From Chaetoderma sp. LZ-2023a (Eukaryota; Mollusca; Caudofoveata; Chaetodermatida; Chaetodermatidae), in contig CM067366.1 in the NCBI GenBank assembly GCA_034401795.1, positions 74,399,129 to 74,463,128 of the forward strand: a stretch of DNA of 64,000 bases, read 5' to 3'. The stretch's first letter is position 1; every line of letters starts with the position of its first letter. Of this stretch, positions 22,000 through 34,600 are shown one piece after another. The position numbers were made by a program, and so were the translations under genes. A model generated the notes under the pieces. The model had not been told where the DNA came from, did not search any database, and worked only from the letters and a program-made list of their open reading frames with translations.

Positions 22000-22154
22000 G
22001 AAAAGTAACTGAAATTTCAGTTACTTTTGTAATGTGGCGCGTTACATTTCAGTTACTGTACAACTAAAAAAATTCTTCAGTTACAAGTTACTTGAGTTAC
22101 ATTTAAATATGTAACTAAGTTACAGTTGCAAGTTACAGTTACCCCAGCCCTGGA
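22000..22154. repeat. Solo end of a hAT-like element
   Basis: Repeated TTACAGTTAC / AGTTACTT motifs run to a terminal TACCCCAGCCCTGG. Such reiterated GTTACA units before CCAGCCCTG are typical of hAT-like termini. The partner end was not found. Confidence 0.35.
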
Positions 22155-22311
22155 GTACATGTACGTACTCTAGTACCTACTCGAGGCTACCCACCTATGA
22201 GCATGGGTAAGTTGAGTAGGTCAGATGTTTGCATTGAAATCAATGTAATTTAAACACATGGTCATTTAGGGTTACTGATCACATGCTCATCTACCCTAGA
22301 GTAGTATTAGA

Positions 22312-22566
22312 GTTGTTATTACACCACAAAAACATCCATTACCGTTCAATCACGACTTGCTAAATCAATTATCTGCATTTAGCTACCAGAATAAGACTTT
22401 TATGCTTGCATACACTCCTCCCCATGCCTATTCCTATTAATATGGACCCTCAACCAGGCTACTGGTTAGGTCCATCTCCAGTATATCAACTGATACAGAC
22501 TAGCACCAGTCTGTACTCACGCCATAGTGACGCCTGCTACTAAGTGCCCAAATAGGAAACAGATTC
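22312..22566 (+). repeat. Left inverted terminal repeat of DIRS family 2, copy B
   Basis: Starts GTTGTTATTACACCACAAAA. Reverse complement of 29424-29736 apart from small indels, including the ACCAGGCTACTGGTTAGGTC and CACCAGTCTGTACTCACG blocks. Confidence 0.88.
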
Positions 22567-23084
22567 ACTTTTCAATTATTCTGCAAGCAGAACAACTGCA
22601 CAAATATTATCAGAAAGTTTTTATAGCTTTGCGCTGTGTCAGCTTACTATTGAAGGACTTCCTCACACTAAGATATGCCTACTATGAAGTCTATCCTCCC
22701 AAAATTATGTTTATGGAAGTATTTCGTGGTTATATTGAACTTTATAACTATGTATATAAATGTTACCAGTTTTCGTGGGTTTCGTTTTCGTGGTAACAAC
22801 TTTAATATGCCTAAGTCATCATCATATAAAAACACTCTATTACTCCAGTGAGCCCTTAATCACTTTCAGTTAAAAGAAAAAATAGTGCCTTACAAGGAAT
22901 TACGTTTATTTCCCTATGATAGATTGTTTTCTTGTCATTAGGGATTTTTGAATTTGGACTTCTGGCCTTTCTTTGAAAGGCGTTTGCATGTTTCAAGACT
23001 CCTTTTATCGAAATTCTAAGCTGTATGCTTCTTTCGTAATATTTTTTCGTTTTTAAGAGTCTGTTTTAACGACCGATAATCAAG

Positions 23085-23159
23085 TGCACGTCCTCAATCT
23101 GTGAACGAGTTCACTCTGTGGAGTATGGAGGACATGTCTGTTTTAAGTGCACTACTTGT
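23085..23159 (+). pseudogene. Cys/His motif at the start of the DIRS family-2 gag region
   Basis: Pattern C-x4-C-x3-H, then H-V-C-F-K-C-T-T-C. It shares the H-x-C-F-(K/R)-C-T-x-C core with family 1 (2369-2395). Confidence 0.4.
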
Positions 23160-26060
23160 ACCCCCACATCGATGTGTGGGTTTTTCATAGGGTGGTCTGC
23201 GTTCGTTTCTAAGTTTTCTTTAAGGATTATTCGTCCTTACAGCGCTGCCCTCTGGTCGTCCTTCCCCTACCTCCATTGCTAATAAGACAAAAGTTGTGTT
23301 TTTTGCAATATTCTAATATGTCTAATCCAGTAGCAACGGAGGGGAGGGGGGGGGGGGGTGCCCTTCTTTGGCGAATTCAGAAGCCTTTTTAGCTTTATTT
23401 GCAAGATTTGAATCCTTCGCTGTAGTCTTGACTAAATCTTTAGACGAAAGATTTTCTTCTGCCATCATGGAGGCCAAGAAACAGGAAGTTTCTTCTGATT
23501 CGGACAATAGCCCAAGGGCTAGCAGGCGTTCCTGCATAATGGGGAAAACCGATTCCTCTGGCGTCTATTCAAGAAATCAGGTCTCCTAAACAAAAGTCTA
23601 GAGCGACTAAGCTCTCGAAGGTGATCTCGTAACAGGTCACCGGGTGAAACCCACATTAGTCTTGAGGGTGATAGGCATAACCTCAAGCAGTGGTGGCGGC
23701 GGCGACTTCCGGTTTTGCAGGACATCCAGGTCTTCAAGATCCGGTTCTTACTTCTGTTCCGACCATTTCCGGTATGACTAATAATCTCTTCCGACTTCCG
23801 CTTCCGGTTGGGACGTAACTTCCGGTCTAGTGGATGAATAAAGAATAAAGAGCAAATAATTAGATCATATAAGCTCTCGAAGGTGATCTCGAGCAGGTCA
23901 CCGGGTCAAACCCACGTGAGTCTTGAGGTTGATAATAAGAAGATAAGGCATGACCTTCAAGCAGTGGTGGCAGCGGCGGAAGCCCCCGTCTTTAACATAT
24001 ATGCCAATGTCAAAGTCTTAGATCAGTTGTAGTGGATTCAGGTCCTCAGGACAGGGATTACTTCCATTTTCCGGATCTACGTCCATTCTTTTCGTATCCG
24101 GTCTGACTTCCGATTTTTTCAGAACAACCGGGTCTTCAAGATCCGGTTCCTATTTCCGTTTCCGGTTTAGCAGTGCTTCCGGTCATACTGGATAGCCGGG
24201 GTCTCTGGACCCTTTTTATTTTTATCTCTTCCGGTAGGAGCGCTTCCGTTTCCGGTTGGGATTCCGGTCTGTACACTTCCGGTTCTAGGGGTGTACTTCT
24301 GGGTGGTCTAGATCCGGATAGACTATAGACTTCCGACTTCCGCATCCGGTTGGGACGTAACTTCCGGTATAGCAATCTTCATAGTCGGTTAGCCTAGACT
24401 AAGAATTTATCTGAGCATCATTTTACACTTCCATTTTCAGTTTCTTCTTTATTTTTTTAACTCCTCTCATCCTCCAGTTTTTTAATCTTTTTCTCATTTT
24501 TCTTCTCCCTTTTGTTCTTCCTTTTTTCTTCTCTTCCTCATCCTTCCTTTTCTGTTTCTCCTTCCTTTGATCATCTTGATTCGTTTGTTTCTGGTGTTCT
24601 TTCTCCCGAGTTAGAAATTCTAATTGTTGATAGAGCGTAGACTTTTCTGTTTTCTGTGTTTAGGGATCTTTCTCTTGATCGTTCTTTTGTTTTAGCTTGT
24701 TTTTAGATTCCCTCGAGTTTTTTCTGGCAGTTCTCTGTTTCATCCTTGTCTTCTAGCTGGATCATGGTTTGGATTATTTTCCTTCTGATCAAGCTTGTTC
24801 CTTTCCTGAGTCCTTTAGAAGACCCTGTTCTCCTATTTTCTCTAGAGCAGTTGAATCTTCAGTCTCGGGTGTTTCCTCTATTCTCATCTCTTCTTCTCCT
24901 AATTTGTCTTCTTTCGCTCGGTTCACTAGTCAGTCGGGGCCAGGGATCTGAAGAGGTTTTTGTCCGGTCAGAGCTTCTTGGGAAGTCTGGTCCATGACTC
25001 TCAGGTGGATCTCCTCTATTTTTGCTCTTCTTCTGAAGGAGGATTTTTCTATTGACCCTTCTTCTTTCGGGTCTGTTTTTTCTTCGTCTGATTCTTCCTC
25101 TTCTACTCAAGTTCTTCCTGTTGATAACGTAGTAGTAGATATGCTAGTTTTTTCGTACATGATGTTAACTGTAAGGAGTTTTCTCTTTCTTATTAATCGA
25201 TGCTCTTGTTCAGGTCCCCAGAGTTTATTTGAAAGTTGCTTCTTCTCAGGCTCTTTCTGGCCCCTCCTGAGGTTTTCTTTCCTCTAAAAGAGTCTTCCAG
25301 TATTGATCATTCCTCTGTTCTTTTTATTGGGAGTCTGTTGGCAGATCCCTGCTTAAGTCGGCCTTTTTCCTTGCTCTGTTATCTGTAGCTGTTATTAAGT
25401 CTCTAGAACGTGGTGTTCAGGTTCCGTTAACAGTCTTTCGTTCCTTGGCAGTTCTGTCTCATGGTGCTCTCAGTTCAGTCTTCATATCTTTGGGTCTCAT
25501 TACTTCTAAGAGAAGGTTTAGGTAGGTTTCTGAGGTCCTATTTCTTTTTCTTTGAAGGATAGTCTTATTCAGTTCCCCCCCCCCCCCCCACCTTTTGTTT
25601 TGGTCAGGATATATTCGGACAGTCGGCTTCCAGTCTTATTCGTGCAGAATCTGTGCGCCTGAAGGTTTCTAGGGAGCTTCTGGCTCAGATTTCCTTTACC
25701 AATTCTTCTCAAGAGAGGGTTCTTCAGCAAAAAGCCCTTTTTCTTTTCCTAGAAGAAAGAGCCTTTATCCAGACCTATTTGTGGCTTATCCATCTAAGTT
25801 TTTTAATAAGTCTAATCGATCATCTTCCTATCTTCAAGATTGATCGCGGAGGAGGATTGTTTTGATTCTGGATCCTCTCACCGTTCTAGATCCCATGGGA
25901 GGCTGTTTTTCTCTCCTTGGGCGAGAGGTGCTTAGTCCTTTTCTCGTCATCCTAGTTCCATGTTTAGAGGTCGTTCTTCCTTTAGAGGTTATCAAGGAAA
26001 GAGAGTTTGAAGGTGTGGACTATTCCCGGGTAAGTTCAACTTTCTCTCTTCCTTTAATCA
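23160..26060 (+). pseudogene. DIRS family-2 gag-like region, decayed
   Basis: T/C-rich sequence with short coding-like pieces such as 23368-23589 (ALFARFESFAVVLTKSLDERF, a helical gag-like segment) and 24994-25287. A TTCCGGT-rich stretch at 23700-24370 matches the same place in copy A. Homopolymers interrupt it at 23346-23358 (G) and 25576-25589 (C). No ORF spans more than about 100 residues. Confidence 0.5.
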
Positions 26061-26069
26061 ACCCTCCCC

Positions 26070-27456
26070 CTCGTCTTGTGCCTTTGGATCAGTCGGTCCA
26101 GTGTCTTTTACCCAACGTTCCAGTTGCCTGTCTCTGTTTTGGGAGAATTGGCAGGCTCTTAATCCAGATCTCCTGGCTAGTTCTCCCAGATACGTTGGGT
26201 TTATGCACCGTTCTGGATCCGTCATCCTCCTCTTCTTTCTTTGCTTCCAATGGACACCAAATCCATCCAATCCAGGAAAATTGATTGCCTTGGAAGAGGA
26301 GTTGGAATCCATGATTGTCAAGAGGGCACTAGATGATGTTCCCCATTGGTGAGTAGACCAGATTTTCTATTCAATCATGTTTTTAGTTTCCACGGAATCG
26401 GGAGGTTGGCGTCCTTTCACAAATTTGAAGATATTAAATTTCATGATTCATACTCCCCAAGTCAAGAGGGAGTCATCTCCCAGATCATTTTCAGTCTAGA
26501 TCAGGGTATGTGGTCGTTTCCTTCTTTCATGTTCTCATTCTCCCTTCCTTCTGAAAATTCCTGAGATTTGCTTATTGAGGTCGAGTTTTGCAGTTTCGCG
26601 CCATGCTTTTTGGGGCCTGACCATGGCTCCATTTCTTTTTACTCACCTAGTCTCAGCCGTGTCAGGAATTTTACATCGTCGTTCTATTCATCTTCACGGT
26701 TATATGGACGATTGGTTAGTAAAGGCAGTCTTCATCATTTCTCTCGGGAATTCTTCCAGAGGTTTGCAGTCTGGCATGCAACCTAGGGTGGTTTAAAACC
26801 TAAAGAAATCAAGCCTAGGTCCCTCTCAAATCGTTATGCCTCTAGGCGTTTCTTTTGATCTGGCCCAGGGTCTAGTCTTCCCCTCAGATCCAAGATTAGA
26901 GGCTTTATCAGTGGCAATGGCAATCCTGTCTTCTCCCATTGTCAGAGCGAGATTTCTGTTAAGAGTGATAGGTTTGATGGTCAGCGTAGAGAATGTTATT
27001 CTCTGGGTGGCGCTGATGAGTAGATCCTTCCAAATGTATTTAAAGTCACTTTGGAAGCAGTCGGTTCACTCTATTTACCATCAGATTCCCATCAGAGAAC
27101 ACTTGATGCCTCATCTAGATTTTTGGAAAGATCGTTCTCTGCTTCTGATGGGAGTTACACTGGTAAAGTCCTTCCCTCAGGCGATTATCTTCACAGATGC
27201 TTCTCAGGAGGGATGGGGAGAGGTCTGGGACTCCCTGTCGGTTTCCGGTCTTTGGTTCCTGGAGGAGTCGACAGCTCATATCAACATTCTGGAATTGTGT
27301 GCTGACAAGAAGGCTCTCCTTTCATGGTCAGATCTTGTGATAGGTCTCAAAGTCTCGATTTGGTCGGACATTTCGACAGTGGTTTCTTATATCAACAGGC
27401 AGGATGGTACACGGTCATCCCTCCTTTGTCTAGAAGTATGGTATCTTCTCTTATAG
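26070..27456 (+). pseudogene. DIRS family-2 reverse transcriptase and RNase H relic
   Basis: RT fragments in alternating frames include ESGGWRPF (near 26397), IHLHGYMDDWLVKA (YMDD active site near 26700) and MPLGVSFDLAQGLVFPSDPR (26836). RNase H follows in the 26836-27456 frame: IIFTDASQEGWGE, INILELC, and SDISTVVSYINRQDGTRS, which keep the acidic residues Asp, Glu, Asp. The frame then stops at 27456. It once copied the element RNA. Now disrupted. Confidence 0.8.
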
Positions 27457-27971
27457 TGTCGCAAGAATCAGATTCTTCTAGTGTATTCTCATGTCTCAGG
27501 CAGTCTGATTTTTTCTTGCGGACCAATTGTCATGTCCCAGCAAATTCGGCCACACAGTGGCAGTTAAAGAGGTCGATTGTCAAAGTGATTTTCAGTCTTA
27601 TACATCGTCCTCTGGTAGATCTGTTTGCATCATCTCGGAATGCCAAGATCTCCTCCTACATGTCTCCTTTTCCGGACAGTCAAGCCATGGCGGTGGATGC
27701 CTTGTATCAGTCCTGGACAGGAATGTTCGCCTATTGCGTTCCCTCCAAAGTTTTTTGATTCCGTATTTTGTTGAAGAAGGTCAAGGAGCAATTCTGTGAG
27801 AGTCTTTTAATAGCTCCTTTTTGGTCAAAGAGGATTTGGTTTGTAGACCTAGATCTCCTGGTAGTTTTCCCTCATCTTCTTTCATTCTCCCAGGATCTTA
27901 TGTCTCAAGTAAGAGGTTTTTGTGTCTTCATCCAAACCCAGAAACCTTCAGTCTGTATGTTTGGAGTATAA
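27457..27971 (+). pseudogene. DIRS family-2 methyltransferase-like block
   Basis: LVDLFASSRNAKISSYMSPF and DSQAMAVDALYQSWTGMFAY (about 27600-27735), then LLIAPFWSKRIWFVDLDLL in a shifted frame. These match family-1 residues DLFATRENAQ and LLIAPYWPNRAWF in order. Confidence 0.7.
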
Positions 27972-28149
27972 CGAAACTAATGGTTACGAAAATAAAGTTT
28001 CTTCAAGACCTCCGGTATTTATCGACTCTTCCAGTTGAGAGTCGACCCGCAGAGTTTACAAGTGTCGACTTAAAGTTTTTGGAGAATGTTGTTCAGACCA
28101 AGGTCTCGTGCCCGATTCTTTTTCTATTCCCCAAGTATTAGACTTTTTA

Positions 28150-28999
28150 ACTTATCTTTTTGATTCCTTACATTTATCAGCTAATACGGTTAGGGGATAT
28201 AGATTTTCTCTGGCATCTTCTCTTCCTTGCCTTCAGTATGCCGATGTTAAGGACACTAAGACCGTTAATAGTTTTTATTAGCGGTCTAGGCAATATTCGT
28301 CCTTCGATAGCTAAGCCTTTACCTTCATGGAACTTGGCTTTGGTTCTTCAAGTGCCGGCAGGCCGTCATGTTGAACATCTTTCATCTATTAGTATTAACG
28401 GCCTCTTCTAGAAGGCGTTCAGGAATTCATGTTTTTTCTGCTGAAAGGGAGAGATTTATAGTTTCAGGAGACGTTTTAGTTTTATATCCCAGAAGGGATT
28501 TTTTATCTAAAACTCAGTCTAACCGGTTTCCTGATAGTGGGATCGTTTAAAAATCATTATCGTCTTTATCGCCATCCGTATATTCTGGTGTCCTGTTAGG
28601 GCATTAAGAATGTTCAACAGCGAACTGATTTCAAATGATTTGATCCATCCCTTTTTATGGTTTTCTTATGCGGAAGAGTTAGCTAAGCCAGTCTCAAAGT
28701 GTTCGATATCCTGATGGATTTGGGAGACGGTTTAGCTTTGTTTCGAGATTGCTTCTCCGGAACAAATTATTTTCTTCCATTTTAAAGCTCACAATGTTAG
28801 AGGAATGGCTTCCTCTTTTTCGTTTTTTGCCGGTTCGGATTTAGTTGAAGTCATGCAGGTTGCAGGATGGAAATCTGAATCCTCTTTTTCAACCTTTTAT
28901 CTGAAAGATAAGAGTGCAGCAGCCTCCTTTCATAATATTACGATTTTAACCAAAAAAGCCGAAGATCGTTTACCAAGCACATCCCGCCATTTTCATTAA
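28150..28999 (+). pseudogene. DIRS family-2 tyrosine recombinase relic
   Basis: Pieces in three frames: NTVRGYRFSLASSLPCL (near 28185), GLGNIRPSIAKPLPSWNLAL (28280-28345), the Arg box ASSRRRSGIHVFSAERERF (near 28400), the H-x-x-R box AHNVRGMASS (near 28790) and the Tyr box GWKSESSFSTFYLKD (near 28870). All catalytic residues are still visible but frameshifts separate them. Confidence 0.8.
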
Positions 29000-29216
29000 G
29001 ACTGAGTCTGTAAGAAATGGTGTGAGTTTATTTTGGTTTTTATTTATCTCTAAGTTCAAGTTTTCCTTGTTTGATAATCATGGTGTGATTGTCTTAAAGG
29101 CGCTATTATGTTATGTTATTAACATTTGGATAAGTTTGGTGTGATTTTTGTCCTTGTTTGTTAATTCGCCTCCCACCTGATGTTTTAAGTGGGGCACTGA
29201 CCAAATCTGCGGGTTT

Positions 29217-29347
29217 AGCAAGTAGGGATTGAACGGTAATGGATGTTTTTGTGGTGTAATAACAACCCCCCACAAACCCCCCTTGCGGGTTAGTCTGTTG
29301 TTTTATTAACCACTATAAAAACATACTTACCGTTCAATCACTACAAC
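29217..29347. repeat. Internal complementary region of DIRS family 2, copy B
   Basis: 29217-29266 is the reverse complement of the left element edge. About 29270-29347 is the reverse complement of the right element edge (29645-29736). Both ends share the GATTGAACGGTAA motif, so the region is itself partly palindromic. Confidence 0.85.
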
Positions 29348-29423
29348 CCGGCCTCAGCCACCCCGTGTGGAATTGATTTGAGAATTTGCCTATAATATTT
29401 GGCACTTAAATTCAGAAAAGTTA

Positions 29424-29736
29424 ATCTGTTTCCTATTTGGGCTCCAGTGCGCATGCGTAAGCTCGCTTAGTGACGGAGTGAGTACAGACTGGTGCCAGTC
29501 TGTATCAGTTGATATACTGGAGATGGACCTAACCAGTAGCCTGGTTGAGGGTCCATATTAATAGGAATGGGCATGGGGAGGAGTGTATGCAAGCATAAAA
29601 ATCTTATTCTGGTAGCTAAATGTAGATAATTGATTTAGCAAGTAGTGATTGAACGGTAAGTATGTTTTTGTTTTTATGGTGGTTAATAAAACAACAGACC
29701 AACCCGCAAGGGTGGGGGGGTGTTTCTGTGGGGGTT
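29424..29736 (-). repeat. Right inverted terminal repeat of DIRS family 2, copy B
   Basis: Mirrors the left repeat from the AATCTGTTTCCTATTTGGGC block outward, then a GGTTAATAAAACAACAGACC edge ending in a G-rich tract and GTT. Confidence 0.85.
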
Positions 29737-30480
29737 TTCTCCTAAACTTGGGCTTCAATGTTCCAAAACGTCTACATGGTTTCTTTTTGTCAGAGATGTT
29801 GCAGACAAGGGTTGCGATAACAGTATCGTGGTCACTGAATGTGTCTGGTGAGTGAATGTTATTTACTTGACCAGGTAATGTTACTGCAATTAAATCTAAA
29901 TTGTTTCCATCACGGGTTGGGAAAGATACTAGCTGTTCAATGCTAAGTTCATCAAAGATGTCAATTAAGGCGTGGCTGTCTGAATCCGATAAAGGGGCAC
30001 CAAGTTCTGTGCTGAGTTTTGTTTTCCAATCAATTTTCCTGGAGCTCAAGTCGCCGAGAACGTGGATATTTGGAAGGTGGTTCGATTTATGGTTTGACTT
30101 GATTATGAGTAGCTAATTTCTTAGTACATGTAGGTTAATGTGATCTGATGGTGCATCTGGTTATTTATAATATACCAACTGCTGGCATGGCTGATCCTCT
30201 TAGTGCTCTTTTCCATTTATTGATAATTTTGGCCATACTGATTCTGATCCGTTTTCTGGGTCATACTTACAAGTGATGATTCTAAAGTTTGCTTCACGCA
30301 TAAAATAGTCCCTCCCTTGCGCATTACACTATCATTTCTGAATATATTGTAGCCTAATTCCTGTGGAAATAGATCATTTGATTCTAATGATTTGTCTATT
30401 TTGGTTTCTTGAAAGGCTACAATGTCTGAATTGCATGTTGATACATGTAGATATGACTGCATTTCAACTTTTTTTCTTCT
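29737..30480 (-). pseudogene. LINE apurinic-like endonuclease relic
   Basis: The minus strand encodes an exonuclease-endonuclease-phosphatase domain typical of the N-terminus of LINE ORF2: DIVAFQETKID (catalytic Glu, near 30415), GDLSSRKIDW (near 30045), DLIAVT and SDHDTVIATL (near 29840). The ORF then runs into the right terminal repeat of DIRS family 2, so residues after about TLKPKF belong to the DIRS. The stretch between 30217 and 30050 is out of frame. The copy nicks no DNA now. Confidence 0.75.
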
Positions 30481-30581
30481 GATGCTAAATGTTGATTGAT
30501 AATACAGTGTTAAGGGGTGGGGTCAAGAGGTCAAATATCCTAAAAATTGTCTGTCACGCTACATGTACATGTATCTCCTCC

Positions 30582-31160
30582 AAAACCGTTATTCAAAACT
30601 CGAGTTCTATTGAAGGGATCATTACGAATCCGGTGTAGGAGCTTGTCCTTGGTGGTCCGAAGAACTATCACGATTTTTGTGCCAAACCGTCAAAGTCACG
30701 GTGACCTAATTAATTACGTAATATTGTGTTTCCGGATGATAACTCAAGTTCTATTGAAGGGGTCGTTATTAATCTGGCATGAGAGCTTGTCCATGGTGAT
30801 CTGAAGAACCCTATCGATTTTTGCACTAAGCGGGTAAAGGTCACGGTCACAGTCACCTAATTAATTATGTAGTATTGTGTTTCCGGATAATCAATCAAGT
30901 TCTATTGAAGGGATCATTGCCATTCTGGCGTGGGCGTTTGTCCTTGGTGGTCCGAAGATCCCTATCGGGTTTTGGCGTCAAACAGTCGTGGTCACAGTGA
31001 CCTAATTGATTACATATTGTTTCCGGATGTCAGATAACTCGAGTTTTATGGAAGGGATCATTACTAATTTTGGGTGGGCCGTTGTCCTTAGTGTTTTGAC
31101 AAACCCTATCGATTTTGCGGTCAAAAGTTAAGGTCACGATAACCAATCTTTGATAGGAGG
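30582..31160. repeat. Four tandem copies of a 144-151-bp unit
   Basis: AGTTCTATTGAAGGG recurs at 30603, 30747, 30898 and (variant) 31042. Each unit also contains GCTTGTCCTTGGTGGTC-like, AAGGTCACGGT-like and ATTGTGTTTCCGGAT blocks. A single diverged unit lies at 32720-32835. Confidence 0.85.
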
Positions 31161-31311
31161 TTGTGCTTGACGGAATGGGGGTGGGGTGGTGGGCCTTCTT
31201 TAGCAATCTGTGATTGTTGTTCTTGTTTGTATTTAAACTGTTTACTGGATTTACCATGACTATCATTTATATTCAGTTCATCAATTTATGAATCTATTTA
31301 TAAATTTCCAG

Positions 31312-31538
31312 GTGGAGCAGGTATAGAAGTGATGTTATACATAGCACTCGATGGAAGGCGATGGAGTAGATACTGACAACAACAGTGAGGATGTCTTACA
31401 TATACCATGTCATTATATTCTTACAATACGATACAGCATAACTAAGTCACCAAACTCCTATCCCGGCCTTCATAGGATTAGGGTTGACGTGTAACCCATA
31501 GCAGCGGTCATCCTTCATTTAGGAGTGGTCAGTTAGGC
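31312..31538 (+). other. Probable 5' untranslated part of the FBXO8-like gene
   Basis: A good acceptor-like tract (AATTTCCAG at 31303-31311) precedes this segment, and no splice donor lies between it and the start codon. It may be the 5' UTR portion of the first coding exon. Promoter not identified. Confidence 0.35.
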
Positions 31539-31680
31539 ATGGGTCAGATGATTAATCGAGAACGCGACTCAGAACATCGACCATATACGATCATCAATGG
31601 CGGGAGTAATCGCTCATTCAGGGCACGTAGATCACCACTGCGCTCTAGTCGATCACGAGCTTATTACTATCATGTTCAAG
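31539..31680 (+). CDS. FBXO8: FBXO8 exon 1 (residues 1-47 plus one base)
   Basis: ATGGGTCAG start. Basic, Ser/Arg-rich tail (RARRSPLRSSRSR) before the donor AAG/GTATGTG. The N-terminal region is poorly conserved in the family beyond MGQ, so this exon rests on the phase match and the MGQ start. Confidence 0.8.
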
Positions 31681-34600
31681 GTATGTGTGACATTTAAATT
31701 TAACCCATTAATCCTTTATCCCTCGAATTTGTTCAGGAAAATTTAACTTTTCTCATAGAAAATGTCCATTTGGAGACCAAGAGATGCCTATTTTTGAAAA
31801 CTTACTAATGGAATGACTGGCCAGTCATTGCAGAGATAAATTTTCAAAAATAGGCTTCTTGGTCTGCAAATGAAATTAAAGGGTTAACACTCAAGCCAGC
31901 CAAAATGGCTTCTGCAGTGGTCGTGAGAAATGTCCATTTGTAGACTAAGAGAATACTATTGTTGAAAATTTACCACTGGAATGACTGGCTTGGTACAATG
32001 TACGTGTACATTTGAACAAACCAGTCATTCCAGTGATCATAAATTTTTTTAATATAATTTTCTCGTGGTGCAAATGGACATTTTCTATGAGGAAATTGAA
32101 GTTTTCTTGAACAATTTTGAGGGTTAAATTATAAATACATGTATCAATTTTAGCTTAATTCACCTTTCCAGAGTATCCATCGATCATCTGACCTCGTATG
32201 ACATCATAATCAGCTCAGCGGGTGTATGATTACATCACAATCATTACATCACAAAGGGTTCAAATCTCAAAAAGTCTGACACGTAGGAATTGTATGTCTT
32301 TGTAATTCTTTGCTATTTAATAAACATACTGTTGAATATTTTGAAACTAATTTGACTGGGCGCTGTTGTTGCCTTAGGCAGCAACATCACCCAGTCAAAT
32401 TAATTTCAAAATATTCAGCTTTTCTGTGTATTTGTTTGGAAATTGATAGTCAAGGTGTTCAGAGATCAATTGATCCCAACACGAGTGAGGTGTAGGTGGA
32501 GCTTAGCTAGAGATGGGCGGGGCATAGCTAAAACCGGAAAGGTCCATTGTCCCACGCTATAGGAGTAATACATGTATCTCTCCCTCTCACCTGAAGGGAT
32601 TTGCGCCAAACTCGGATGTGAGGTGGGTTTAGGAAGAAGTTCATCGATCTTGGTGTCAAAATATGAAGTAATGGTCATGGTCAATGGCATTGAAAAGATA
32701 AGAGATATCTGGCATGTCTGGCGCTTTAACTCGAGTTCTATTGAAAGAATCATGTCCAAACCTTGCTGGAACACGGCCTTTTTTGTCCTGAAGAGTTATA
32801 TTAATTTTCTGGTCAAAAGGGTAAAGGTCAAGTAAAATGGTAGGATGCTGAAACTCTGAATTTTCTTATTTTAGCGCTTGTCTTTCTTGACTACTGTTAT
32901 TTTCTTGATCATCGCTGCACTGTGTTCTGTTCATAGAAATTATTCTGATAACTTACTACATCAGGTACATGTACTGATTTATTACAATGTTTTCAACTGT
33001 TTAACCCCCCCCCCCCCCCCCCTTTAGCTCTCAAACTTGTTAACAAAGTTTCAGTTTTCTCATACATTGTATGTCCATTTCCCAGGATCTGTGCAAATTT
33101 GAAACGTAATTGTATTTTAACAATTTTAATTGAAAAATATTTATATATTATTATTATACATGTGTAAATCAACTATAGATGTACTACATGTATTTTCCTT
33201 GCAGTAAATGGCCACCGACGTAGATCTTTGCGTGGCAATCCGTTTGCCAATAATTTTCCAGATCTTGCACAACTACCTCCAGAATTGAGTTTGGCAGTGC
33301 TTTCCCACTTAGACGCGACTGATCTCTGTTTGGCTGCCTGCATATGGGATGGTCTGGCTAATGATGAAGTATTATGGATGAGGTACATAGAGGATCTCGA
33401 ACAAGCTTCCATTTAATATCACTATTATCAACTGAGTTGAAAATTATCACTGCACGAGCTTTAGTGAGTGCAAAGTGATAATTTTAGACAAGGTAGATAT
33501 TAACCATCTGACTGCCAAGTTTTGCAGACAACATATCCCAAGGGTTATATCTCTGGACCTGGTAAATATTTTGAAAACAATTTGACTGAAAAATGTTGGT
33601 GGCTGAACCGCCATCAACTTTCAGTCAAATTGTTTTCGAAATATTCAGCAAGTTTTTGCTCATTGAAATTATTGTCTGGTGGCTTGCAACAGTGAGACAG
33701 TTAATAGTGATAATGAATGGGATCGAGTTTGAGATTCTATTTATCATATGAACTGAAATTTCGACATTTTCCAATAACGTCAGTCCCTGATACCACAGTT
33801 TAGATTTTACATTACCCCTTTAGCCCTTGAAAATTAAAATTTTCACGTAGAAAATGTCTATTTTCAGACCAAGAGAAGACTATTTTTGAAAACTTAGCAC
33901 TGGAATGACTGGCTCGGTTATCGAGCCATTCCAGTTGTAAAGTTTCAAAAATTGTCTTCTCTTGGTCTGCAAATATACATTTCTCAAGACCACTGCAGAA
34001 GCCGTTTTTGACTGGTATGAGTGTTAAAGGGTTAACATACAATCATCAAGGGTGGATAATCACACCATGACAACTAGCACATTGGATGGCTTACCCTGAA
34101 ACATACACTGTACATAGTACTTGTAATTTGAACTAGAAGACAAATTTGCACTAATCAAAGTTTATTTGCATACATGTAGTTATCAATATACATGTGCATT
34201 GGTAAATTTCATGTAATTTGGGACTTCATAAGCGGCATTGTTATGTCATTGCTGCTAGGAGTCACCAGTATTTGACCTCGACAGAGATATCCCATGCCGT
34301 GAGGATGACTATATTCTGATTTGCCAATATAAAATTACTTTTCCCACACAAACAACCAATACTTCTCTGGTTTATTAGCTCACCTGGCCTGAAAGGCCAA
34401 GTGAGCTTATGTCATGGCAACTGTCCGTCGTCCGTCCATCCGTCAACTTTTCCTTTAAAACGACTTCTTCTCAAGACCCACTGGGCCGATTTCAATTATA
34501 TTTGGCAGGAAGCATCCCTAGGGCATAGAGATTCAGGTTTGTTCAAATGAAGCCGATCGGCCAAAATCCAAGATGGCCGCCAGCCAAAATAGCCGATTTT

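Larger units (their letters stand above)
22312..29736 (+). mobile_element. DIRS-like retrotransposon, family 2, copy B (full length, decayed)
   Basis: About 7.4 kb with inverted terminal repeats (22312-22566 and 29424-29736) and an internal complementary region (about 29217-29347). A GTT trinucleotide is present at the left edge, at the right edge and at the junction of the internal complementary region, consistent with DIRS circle integration. Inside, in order, are a Cys/His motif, a T/C-rich gag region, RT, RNase H, a methyltransferase-like block and a tyrosine recombinase, all plus strand and all with frameshifts or stops. It is distinct in sequence from family 1. Confidence 0.85.

Noticed and set aside
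33383..33416. Extension of FBXO8 exon 2 to a stop codon (YIEDLEQASI)
   Set aside because: A donor GTACAT at 33383 and the continuation of homology in exon 3 in the right phase show it is intronic.
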